Source of the DNA: Erysipelotrichaceae bacterium
Lineage (GTDB): Bacteria; Bacillota_I; Bacilli_A; RFN20; CAG-826
NCBI GenBank assembly: GCA_012518415.1
Contig: JAAYSH010000036.1
Span: forward strand, 1 to 33,876
Length of the DNA: 33,876 nt
Reading direction: 5' to 3'
The translations under genes and the position numbers were made by a program. Positions 9,625 through 16,170 of the stretch are shown in pieces (within the stretch, counting starts at the first letter, position 1; every line of letters starts with the position of its first letter). The notes under the pieces are model-generated. The model saw nothing but the letters and a program-made list of their open reading frames with translations, had not been told where the DNA came from and did no database searches.

Positions 9625-10235
9625 GTTACGCAATATTTTATAACTATGAACTTTTTGGTGATGTGATTATTATTAAATTTGCTAATAAACCTGCCACCAA
9701 AGTTGAACAGCGAAATAATATAACGGTTATATATAACGATGAGGACATTATTGGTTATAACATTTTTAAAACCAAACATATCGTAAAAATAAAGGCAAAA
9801 GGCTTAATTCCGTTGCCCGCTGATTCACTTATTGATCTTATTAATGCTTTGCTTACTAATGAAAACCTCAACCCGCTTCCATATAAATTACAATCAGGTT
9901 TTGTCGTTGGTTATGTAAAAGAAGCAGTAAAACACCCTGATTCTGACCATTTAAGTTTAACGAAAGTTGATATTGGTGAAGAAGAGCTTCTCCCAATTGT
10001 TTGCGGAGCAAGTAATGTTGAAGCTGGTCAAAAAGTTGTCGTCGCTAAAGTTAATACATTTATGTTTGATGGCACTTTAATTGGCGAAGGCAAAGTACTT
10101 GGTGAAACAAGTAAAGGCATGATTTGTAGCGCCTATGAATTAAACTTTATTAGTGGACAAGATGACTCAGGCATTTTAATATTAGATGATGATGCGATAA
10201 TCGGTAGTGATATTTTCGCTTTAGAAAGAAGGTAG
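9621..10235 (+). CDS. ytpR: YtpR-like tRNA-binding domain protein
   Basis: A 204-residue protein with a small N-terminal domain (about 1-85) and a C-terminal OB-fold tRNA-binding domain (about 90-200) like the N-terminal EMAP/PheT domain: YVKEAVKHPDSDHL, KVDIG, IVCGASNV and GKVLGETSKGMICSAYEL are characteristic. YtpR is widely conserved in Bacillota; its function is not settled. I choose GTG at 9621, because AAGGAG (9609-9614) lies six bases before it and it overlaps the previous stop as GTGA; an in-frame ATG at 9603 lies before that ribosome binding site. It ends 4 bases before the next gene. Confidence 0.85.
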   Translation: MSYAIFYNYELFGDVIIIKFANKPATKVEQRNNITVIYNDEDIIGYNIFKTKHIVKIKAKGLIPLPADSLIDLINALLTNENLNPLPYKLQSGFVVGYVKEAVKHPDSDHLSLTKVDIGEEELLPIVCGASNVEAGQKVVVAKVNTFMFDGTLIGEGKVLGETSKGMICSAYELNFISGQDDSGILILDDDAIIGSDIFALERR

Positions 10236-10239
10236 TAAA

Positions 10240-11340
10240 ATGAGTAATGAAGTAAGTTTAAAAAAACAAGGAAAAATATCGCGTTTAACAAATAAGACGT
10301 TTAAATTTCCAAAAGAAATTGGTGAACACTTATTTAGTGCGAATTACTTTATAAAAAGTACCGATATTATCCGCCATTATGCCCCTAATCACCAGGTAAC
10401 GTGTCAGTGGTTTCAACGGGAAGATGATGTAATGCTTTGCGGCATTGATGAAGCAATTGCGTTAATTCATGAATTTGCGAGTAACCCAAGTGATTTAGAA
10501 ATATTAGCACTTCATGACGGCGATATTATTAATGCGCATGAACCAGTTTTAAAAGTAACAGGGAAGTATGAAGATTTTGGTTTTCTTGAAAGTTTAATTG
10601 ACGGTATTTTAGCAAGAAGAAGCTCCGTTGCGACGAATGTATATCGAACACTTAAAGTTGCTAACGGTAAAACCGTCTTTTCAATGGCGGACCGTCAAGA
10701 TGATTTTTTAACACAAATTGGTGATGGTTACGCCACATATATCGCTGGTGTTGACTTAGTTTCAACCGACGCACAAGGATTATGGTACGGCGGTAAAGGC
10801 TTTGGTACAACCCCACATGCTTTAATTCAAATTTTTAAAGGGGACGTTGTTAAAGCTTCAAAAGCTTATTTAGCGATGTATCCAAATGAAAAAGTTGCTG
10901 CCCTTGTCGATTATAATAACGATGTTATTGGTGATTCCCTTAAAGTCGCACGCGAGTTAAAAGATAAATTAGGTGCAGTAAGAATTGATACATCAAAAGC
11001 ATTAATTGATAAATACTTTGAAGATAAAGATACAAGTGGTTTTGACCCGCACGGTGTTAACCCCCAACTTGTGTTCGCACTTCGAGAAGCACTTGATCAA
11101 GAAGGTTTTGATCATGTGAAAATTACTGTATCAAGCGGATTTAATCCATCAAAGATCGAGTACTTTGAATCACTTAATACACCAGTCGATACCTACGGTG
11201 TTGGCTCATATTTTGTTAAAAATGATACGGTCGGATTTACTGGCGATTTAGTATCAATTGATGGCGAACCTGAGGCAAAAGTTGGCCGCAAAGAATATTC
11301 AAGCGACCGGCTTAAAAAAGTAAGCTATCCGATATATTAA
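10240..11340 (+). CDS. pncB: nicotinate phosphoribosyltransferase
   Basis: Joins nicotinate to PRPP to give nicotinate mononucleotide in the NAD salvage pathway. The 366 residues suit the shorter form of the family. Supporting segments are SANYFIKSTDII near the N-terminus, FLESLIDGILARRSSVATNV, FSMADRQDD, GTTPHALIQIFKGD (substrate pocket histidine), VRIDTS and TVSSGFNPSKI, with a phosphate-binding GVGSYFV near the end. AGAAGG stands before the start, four bases after ytpR. It closes the operon and is followed by a terminator. With coaX and the S-component it gives the unit a cofactor-salvage character. Confidence 0.9.
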   Translation: MSNEVSLKKQGKISRLTNKTFKFPKEIGEHLFSANYFIKSTDIIRHYAPNHQVTCQWFQREDDVMLCGIDEAIALIHEFASNPSDLEILALHDGDIINAHEPVLKVTGKYEDFGFLESLIDGILARRSSVATNVYRTLKVANGKTVFSMADRQDDFLTQIGDGYATYIAGVDLVSTDAQGLWYGGKGFGTTPHALIQIFKGDVVKASKAYLAMYPNEKVAALVDYNNDVIGDSLKVARELKDKLGAVRIDTSKALIDKYFEDKDTSGFDPHGVNPQLVFALREALDQEGFDHVKITVSSGFNPSKIEYFESLNTPVDTYGVGSYFVKNDTVGFTGDLVSIDGEPEAKVGRKEYSSDRLKKVSYPIY

Positions 11341-11372
11341 TGTAAATTCTTACATTGTTTATGAAAAAGTTT

Positions 11373-11402
11373 ACCGCCTTTTTACATTTTAGGCGGTTAT
11401 TT
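11373..11402 (+). terminator. terminator of the coaX-pncB operon
   Basis: ACCGCCT (11373-11379) pairs with AGGCGGT (11391-11397) around an 11-base loop; a T-rich tract follows. It stands 33 bases after pncB. Confidence 0.7.
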
Positions 11403-11413
11403 TCACGCTTTCA
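11400..11413. promoter_or_regulatory. cre-like operator before the LacI/CcpA-like gene
   Basis: On the minus strand the site reads TGAAAGCGTGAAAA, matching 12 of 14 positions of the Bacillus cre consensus TGWNANCGNTNWCA. It touches the -35 element of the next gene. Binding is an inference. Confidence 0.35.
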
Positions 11414-11442
11414 TTGCCTAAATAAGACAATTTTCGTATAAT
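11414..11442 (+). promoter_or_regulatory. promoter of the LacI/CcpA-like gene and tyrS
   Basis: TTGCCT at 11414-11419 and TATAAT at 11437-11442 are 17 bases apart. A start near 11449 would leave a leader of only about 22 bases before ATG 11471. Confidence 0.75.
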
Positions 11443-11470
11443 ATGATTGGACACTAAGGAGGTAGTCCCT

Positions 11471-12469
11471 ATGAGTAAAACAAAAGATCGGGTAACAATT
11501 TATGAAGTCGCTGCCGCGGCAGGTGTTTCACTTGCAACGGTGTCCAGAGTTATAAACAATCATAAAAATGTTACTCCGGCAACAAGGAAGAAAGTTGAAG
11601 AAGCAATCGAACGATTAGATTATCGTCCAAGTGGACTTGCACAAGCTCTTGCAACGAGTAAGAGTACAAACATCGGAGTTGTTATTCCGCGGGCAAATTA
11701 CGTTTATATCTCCAATATGCTTAATGGGTTAACCGAAGCAGCGCGTGACCGCGGCTATATGCTTTCAATTTTTGTTACATCACATAATAAAGAAGAAGCA
11801 GAAGCAGCAATGAACCGGGTTATTACATCTCATGTTGACGGCGCAATTATTTTTGATGATGAACTTGATGTTGGTGATTTACAACATATTTCATCATACA
11901 AAGTTCCAGTAATTGCAATTAATAATAAAATTACTGCTGATAAAGTCGGTTGTATTACTTTTGGTTATGAAAACTTATTTCGGCAAATACTTAATCGCTA
12001 CTTCGAAGAAGGCGATAAAAAAATGTATTTCCTCCACGTTCATAATGCCGGACGTTTACTTGCCCGGATTGAGCGCTCCTTCGTTACTACTCACATTGAA
12101 GCGGGAAGAAGTTATGCAATTTTAAGTAGCGATGATTCTTATACAAAGACGTATGTTGACTTTTTAGAGTTTTTTAAAACAACAAAATCTGGATATTTTC
12201 TAGCTTACCGTGACTCACTCGCAGCTGCGATTGCTAATGCTGCCCGTGACAGTGGCTTAAGAATTCCTGAAGATGTTGAAATCTTATCAATTATTGGGAC
12301 AAAATATGCTAATATTTTAAGGCCGACACTTTCATCAATGTTTATTGATATGCAACTCGTCGGACGCAAAGCAATGCAAATGTTAAGCGATTTGATGGAT
12401 GATAAACTTATTCAAAAACACCATAAAATTGAATCGACATTTGTTAAACGCGATACAACAATGTTTTAG
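11471..12469 (+). CDS. LacI family regulator, CcpA-like
   Basis: A DNA-binding regulator of 332 residues. The N-terminal helix-turn-helix and hinge (TIYEVAAAAGVSLATVSRVI, then ATRKKVEEAIERLDYRPSGLA) are close to CcpA, the catabolite-control regulator. The rest is a periplasmic-binding-protein-like effector domain starting at NIGVVIP. That part is less CcpA-like, so the Hpr-Ser-P partner cannot be assumed. ATG 11471 is chosen because AAGGAGGT ends 7 bases before it; an in-frame TTG at 11447 precedes the ribosome binding site. A cre-like site overlaps its promoter region. tyrS follows after 14 bases, so both probably share a transcript. Confidence 0.85.
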   Translation: MSKTKDRVTIYEVAAAAGVSLATVSRVINNHKNVTPATRKKVEEAIERLDYRPSGLAQALATSKSTNIGVVIPRANYVYISNMLNGLTEAARDRGYMLSIFVTSHNKEEAEAAMNRVITSHVDGAIIFDDELDVGDLQHISSYKVPVIAINNKITADKVGCITFGYENLFRQILNRYFEEGDKKMYFLHVHNAGRLLARIERSFVTTHIEAGRSYAILSSDDSYTKTYVDFLEFFKTTKSGYFLAYRDSLAAAIANAARDSGLRIPEDVEILSIIGTKYANILRPTLSSMFIDMQLVGRKAMQMLSDLMDDKLIQKHHKIESTFVKRDTTMF

Positions 12470-12483
12470 AAGGAGATATATAG

Positions 12484-13734
12484 ATGAAATTTTTCTTAGA
12501 ACTACGGGAACGTGGTTTAGTTAAAGATGTTTCAAATGAAGAAGCAATCAAAAAAATGCTTGAAACACCACAAACAATTTACTGTGGTTTTGATCCAAGC
12601 GCTACTTCAATGCACATTGGTAACTTTGTTCCGATTTCAATACTTATGCGCTTTCAACAAGCCGGCCATAAAGTAATTGCTGTTGTCGGTGGTGCAACAG
12701 GAATGGTCGGTGATCCAAGTGGCAAATCAAAAGAAAGAAACTTGCTCGATGAGGAAACTTTAGCAACTAATTATAAATTAATTAAAGCTCAGTTAGAGCG
12801 CTTTATTGATTTAAGCGATAAAACTAAAGGTGAAATAGTTAATAACTACGACTGGCATGGTGAAATAACCTATTTAGACTTTATCCGTGAATACGGAAAA
12901 TATTTTACAGTTAATTATATGTTAGCAAAAGATGTTGTCGCTTCGAGAATGGAAAGCGGTATTTCTTATGCTGAATTTTCTTACATGCTTTTACAAGCAA
13001 GTGACTTTTTAAACTTATATAGAAATTATGACTGTCACCTTCAACTTGGAGGAAGCGACCAGTGGGGTAACCTTACTGCGGGATTAGATTTAATTCGCCG
13101 GGTCGAAGGTCCAAAAGCAACCGCAGAAGCATTTACCGCCCCATTAATTACAAAAAGTGATGGGGAAAAATTTGGTAAATCTGAAGAAGGCGCACTTTAT
13201 TTAGATAGTGAACTTACTTCTCCATACCAACTATACCAATACTTTTATAATGCTAGTGATGAAGATAGTATTAAATACTTAAAAGTATTTACTTTCTTAA
13301 CACTCGAAGAAATTGAAAAAATCGCGCTTGAACATGAAAAAAATAAAGGAAGAAGACATGCCCAAAAAACACTCGCCTATGAAATAGTTAAAGTTATTCA
13401 TAGTGAAGAAGAAGCACTTCAAGCAATTAAGATGAGCGAAGTCCTCTTTAGCGGCAAAGTTAATGAACTATCACCAAAAGCAATTGAGCAATTATTTTCT
13501 GATGCTGTAATTGATTTAGAAGGTTCACTAAATTTAGTCGATGCCCTCTTAGAAGTTAAAGCCGCCTCAAGTAAACGTGAAGCAAGAGAATTTATTAACG
13601 GTAATTCAATTATGCTTAATGGCGAAAGAGTTAATGATTTAGACCTAGAAGTAAGTAAAGCAAACGCATTACACGGAAAATACAGCGTAATTCGCCGCGG
13701 TAAGAAGCGCTATTTCTTAATTCGCCATACCTAA
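12484..13734 (+). CDS. tyrS: tyrosyl-tRNA synthetase
   Basis: Charges tRNA-Tyr. The 416 residues contain the class I catalytic core with HIGH as HIGN at about 44-47 after YCGFDPSATSM, the tyrosine pocket (QASDFLNLY, LGGSDQWGN) and KMSKS as KFGKS near 229-233. A C-terminal S4 RNA-binding domain follows (KREAREFINGNSIMLNGERV). AAGGAG at 12470-12475 gives good spacing to ATG. There is no T-box before it, unlike leuS and thrS here; it follows the LacI-type gene by 14 bases and likely depends on that promoter. Confidence 0.96.
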   Translation: MKFFLELRERGLVKDVSNEEAIKKMLETPQTIYCGFDPSATSMHIGNFVPISILMRFQQAGHKVIAVVGGATGMVGDPSGKSKERNLLDEETLATNYKLIKAQLERFIDLSDKTKGEIVNNYDWHGEITYLDFIREYGKYFTVNYMLAKDVVASRMESGISYAEFSYMLLQASDFLNLYRNYDCHLQLGGSDQWGNLTAGLDLIRRVEGPKATAEAFTAPLITKSDGEKFGKSEEGALYLDSELTSPYQLYQYFYNASDEDSIKYLKVFTFLTLEEIEKIALEHEKNKGRRHAQKTLAYEIVKVIHSEEEALQAIKMSEVLFSGKVNELSPKAIEQLFSDAVIDLEGSLNLVDALLEVKAASSKREAREFINGNSIMLNGERVNDLDLEVSKANALHGKYSVIRRGKKRYFLIRHT

Positions 13735-13754
13735 TAAAATAAATGAATATTAAA

Positions 13755-13791
13755 AAAAGTGGAAGTAGTTAATTAACTACTTCCGCTTTTA
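13755..13791. terminator. bidirectional terminator between tyrS and the secreted-protein cassette
   Basis: A perfect 24-base inverted repeat (13761-13784, arms GGAAGTAGTTAA / TTAACTACTTCC) is extended by an A run on one side and CTTTTATT on the other. It gives a T tract on both strands, serving converging tyrS and the minus-strand cassette. Confidence 0.85.
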
Positions 13792-13809
13792 TTATTAAAA
13801 GTATTAAAA

Positions 13810-14481
13810 CTAAATTTCTACCCACGCTGAAGATGAGTCAGGGGTGTTATGTTGGTTAGGCTGAGTAACTGAGCGATACCAGCGGTAGTTTCCACTAGAT
13901 TGCCAGAATTTAACAACGTTACCCTCATAATATATCTTATAAGGATACCAAAAGTCATAATCTGGCGTATCACTTACTAACACCCAATTAATACGCCATA
14001 AACCGCCGCTTTCTGGTGGAACTCCACTTACTGTGTTTGGGTTATGACCGAAAAATCTATTAGCCCATCGATAAACGCGGTTATTATAAATAACTAAATC
14101 ATTAAGATTATAGTGGTGGTATGGACGGTATTCTTCTGTATCATTCTCGTAAAGCATTGGAAGCATGATGTGTTCATTAGGATTTTCTGGGTTATGGGCT
14201 GGGTTACCTGGTTCAATGTTGCGGCGGACCCAATAAGCCTGACCGTTATAAATAACAATATCACCAGGTGAATATGACGCATTAGGATCATACTCATAGA
14301 CTCCGTACCAAATCCAGTTCCCAGTATTACCTTGGAGTGTTTTCGTTTGATCTTCTGGTAACTCATCTCCGCCGATCCAATAAGCAGTTGTTAAAGAAGA
14401 GGCTGCAGTAAAAATGAGCGAACAAAGTAAAATTAATTTAGCAAATTTTCTTCTTTTCTTTATTTTAAACCTCCAATCCAA
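13810..14481 (-). CDS. secreted protein with three CBM5/12-like (chitin-binding type) repeats
   Basis: A 223-residue export-signal protein, counting from TTG 14481. A basic start (KIKKRRKFAK) is followed by LILLCSLIFTAASSL and TTAYW, a SipW-type signal end. Three tandem repeats follow at about 64-110, 118-163 and 175-221, each shaped like a CBM5/12 module: Y-x-P/W-x3-Y-x3-(G/N)-D/N-x-V-x-Y/F, an aromatic hairpin, then P and W. Tryptophan and tyrosine content is very high. There is no catalytic domain, so it probably binds a polysaccharide such as chitin at the surface; the ligand is inferred. The start is uncertain: GGAGG (14470-14474) is ideally placed for AUA at 14463-14461, whereas TTG 14481 has no ribosome binding site. 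Confidence 0.75.
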   Translation of the reverse strand: MDWRFKIKKRRKFAKLILLCSLIFTAASSLTTAYWIGGDELPEDQTKTLQGNTGNWIWYGVYEYDPNASYSPGDIVIYNGQAYWVRRNIEPGNPAHNPENPNEHIMLPMLYENDTEEYRPYHHYNLNDLVIYNNRVYRWANRFFGHNPNTVSGVPPESGGLWRINWVLVSDTPDYDFWYPYKIYYEGNVVKFWQSSGNYRWYRSVTQPNQHNTPDSSSAWVEI

Positions 14482-15124
14482 ATACTAAACAATATTGAAT
14501 TTGGGAAATTCTTACATGAGCATAATATGCTTCATAAGCCGCTATCTGCGCAGCATGGGTTGGGTTATTTGTATCAAATCCATCAACAGGAGGATCACTC
14601 ATCGTAATTTTAATGTGGACGTCAACATAAGAAGAAGGATCAATTGTAATTTCTTTTCCACCTGGATAAGTAATCTCAATATGTAAATATTCCCCGTAAG
14701 CGTGAACGCCATTTTTAATAAATGATTTCGCTGGTGTATTTTCAATCATATCGTTGCGGACATTAACATTAGCGACCATAGCCGTATTACCTGCAAGCGG
14801 ATTCCATTCAACCCGGTAAATAAAATTAAACGCATCACTTGCAGAACCACCCTCACCCAAGCAAGATGTTTCGTATTTAGAAGCAGGTACTAATCTACGA
14901 CCCTCACTATCATTTGATATTTCTGTAACAACAATTTGTGATTCAAACCCCTTTGCAACACCGATAATTGCACTTGGGTCACTGTCGACATTAATTGGTT
15001 GGGCAACACTACCTTGCCAATAAGCGTATGTTGACTGCAAACCAAAAAGAAGCAAAAGGATAAAAGCACCAGCTTTTGCTAGTAATTTCTTATTTTCAGT
15101 AAAAATTTTTTTTAAGCGTTTCAT
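14465..15124 (-). CDS. secreted camelysin/TasA-like surface protein (putative)
   Basis: A 219-residue exported protein of unknown function. The N-terminus is basic (MKRLKKIFTENKK), followed by the hydrophobic AFILLLLFGLQS and TYAYW, matching the T-x-A-(F/Y)-(F/W) ending of SipW-processed biofilm proteins such as TasA and camelysin. The mature part looks like a beta-sandwich: alternating strands, LVPASKY, FNFIYRVEW, HIEITYP and DVHIKITM are spaced as in camelysin-like proteins. This is pattern recognition, not a search result. It has two cysteines, in TSCLG and QYCLV. The ribosome binding site is poor, only an A-rich leader. Its last 17 bases overlap the longer form of the CBM gene. No SipW peptidase gene is in the window. 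Confidence 0.6.
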   Translation of the reverse strand: MKRLKKIFTENKKLLAKAGAFILLLLFGLQSTYAYWQGSVAQPINVDSDPSAIIGVAKGFESQIVVTEISNDSEGRRLVPASKYETSCLGEGGSASDAFNFIYRVEWNPLAGNTAMVANVNVRNDMIENTPAKSFIKNGVHAYGEYLHIEITYPGGKEITIDPSSYVDVHIKITMSDPPVDGFDTNNPTHAAQIAAYEAYYAHVRISQIQYCLVFGLEV

Positions 15125-15229
15125 ATTTACTATTTTTTTTCTTTAACTCTATATAAAATATGCGGCATGTAGTAATACCTACTTTTATTTAAGTAAATAA
15201 TCGCTAGATTGTCATGTATATAAATAAAA
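15125..15229 (-). other. upstream region of the secreted-protein cassette
   Basis: This region should hold the cassette promoter, but I cannot settle on one. TTTACT, 17 bases, TACTAC is weak, and TATATA near 15152 lacks a -35. An A8 tract (15131-15140 on the plus strand as T) lies close before the start codon. An imperfect inverted repeat TAGGTATTACTA lies at about 15169-15180. Confidence 0.3.
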
Positions 15230-15252
15230 AAGGATAGGTATAACCTATCCTT
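15221..15252 (-). terminator. rpsD terminator
   Basis: A ten-base-pair stem (15230-15239 with 15243-15252) with a three-base loop, followed on the minus strand by TTTTATTTA. It stands 22 bases after the rpsD stop. Confidence 0.85.
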
Positions 15253-15273
15253 AATTTTGATACTACATTGAGA

Positions 15274-15879
15274 CTAGAGTAAACGGTTGTAAAACTCGAT
15301 AATTTGACTCTCTTCAATACCTTCAGCGACTTCGCTTCTTTCTGGTAAACGAATATATTTTCCAGATTTCTTTTCGACGTCAACTTCGACGAATGGCTTC
15401 GTTGAATGCATCGCTTCGAGTGCTTCGGTAACTACCTTTAAGTTACGTGATTTTTCTGCTAGAGCAATTTCATCACCAACTTGGACAGTGTATGAAGGGA
15501 TATCGACTTTTTTACCGTTAACGGTAATATGACCGTGATTAACTAATTGTCTTGCACCAGCGCGAGTATTTGCAAATCCAAGTCGATACACTAAGTTATC
15601 AAGCCGAGATTCAAGTAATTGAATAAACGCGGTACCGGTAACTTCTTTTGACTTATTCGCAAGTAAGAAAATCCGTCTAAATTGACGTTCATTAACCCCG
15701 TATAAGTGACGGAGTTTTTGCTTCTCAGCTAATTGTTGGCCATATTCTGATTGACGGCGACGTCTTGATTGCCCGTGTTGACCAGGCGCGTAGTTACGTT
15801 TTTTAAGTTCGCGACCATCTTCAAGAATTGAATAACCTAAACGTCGGGAAAGTCTCCACTTTGGTCCAGTATATTTCAT
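15274..15879 (-). CDS. rpsD: 30S ribosomal protein S4
   Basis: Primary 16S rRNA-binding protein that nucleates assembly of the small subunit. The 201-residue product starts MKYTGPKWRLSRRLG, the usual S4 beginning, and carries the S4 RNA-binding domain (SRLDNLVYRLGFANTRAGAR, then VNHGHITVNGKKVDIPSY). It lacks a zinc-binding cysteine cluster at the N-terminus. ATG 15879 is preceded by GAAGGAGG. The frame stays open for 28 more codons upstream, but those lie in the leader and have no homology to S4. It has its own promoter, a leader of about 150 bases and a terminator. S4 autoregulates through its leader in Bacillus. Confidence 0.96.
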   Translation of the reverse strand: MKYTGPKWRLSRRLGYSILEDGRELKKRNYAPGQHGQSRRRRQSEYGQQLAEKQKLRHLYGVNERQFRRIFLLANKSKEVTGTAFIQLLESRLDNLVYRLGFANTRAGARQLVNHGHITVNGKKVDIPSYTVQVGDEIALAEKSRNLKVVTEALEAMHSTKPFVEVDVEKKSGKYIRLPERSEVAEGIEESQIIEFYNRLL

Positions 15880-16033
15880 ACCTTTTCTCCTCCTTCGATA
15901 TATTTGCAAATGAAGGACGGTGTAAATTCCATCTTGCGGGTGAGTAACTTCAGGGTTCGTCATTTTAGCTTAGATTACTACCTTAACATGCGTTATTCAC
16001 TAGACCAAGAGTATTTACATGCTACTTCGTTGC
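15880..16033 (-). promoter_or_regulatory. long leader of rpsD, probable S4 autoregulatory site
   Basis: The transcript from the rpsD promoter has about 150 untranslated bases. Directly before the start, CCUUC (minus strand 15916-15912) can pair with GAAGG (15896-15892), which is half of the Shine-Dalgarno GAAGGAGG, around an ATTTGCAAAT-containing loop. This would hide the ribosome binding site. S4 repression through the rpsD leader is established in Bacillus; the structure here is inferred. Confidence 0.55.
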
Positions 16034-16039
16034 TTAGTT

Positions 16040-16068
16040 ATAATATCAATGTATGAGGAAGTTGTCAA
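16040..16068 (-). promoter_or_regulatory. rpsD promoter
   Basis: On the minus strand a perfect TTGACA (16068-16063) and TATTAT (16045-16040) are 17 bases apart. It is among the strongest promoters in the window, as expected for a ribosomal protein gene. Confidence 0.85.
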
Positions 16069-16084
16069 ATATAAATTTTATACG

Positions 16085-16113
16085 TGTCATCACTTTATTT
16101 AGGATGCTATTAT
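16085..16113 (+). promoter_or_regulatory. candidate promoter of ezrA-desulfurase-thiI
   Basis: TGTCAT (16085-16090), 17 bases, then TATTAT (16108-16113) with TG one base before it (extended -10). The -35 is poor. It lies 58 bases before ezrA. Confidence 0.4.
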
Positions 16114-16170
16114 TTACAATTCATCCTTTAAAATATATACTTAATTATAGACTAAAAGGGAGTTGAGTTT

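Noticed and set aside
15880-15963. 28-codon N-terminal extension of S4
   Set aside because: S4 homologues begin at the MKYTGP position, a strong ribosome binding site precedes that ATG, and the extension lies in the leader.
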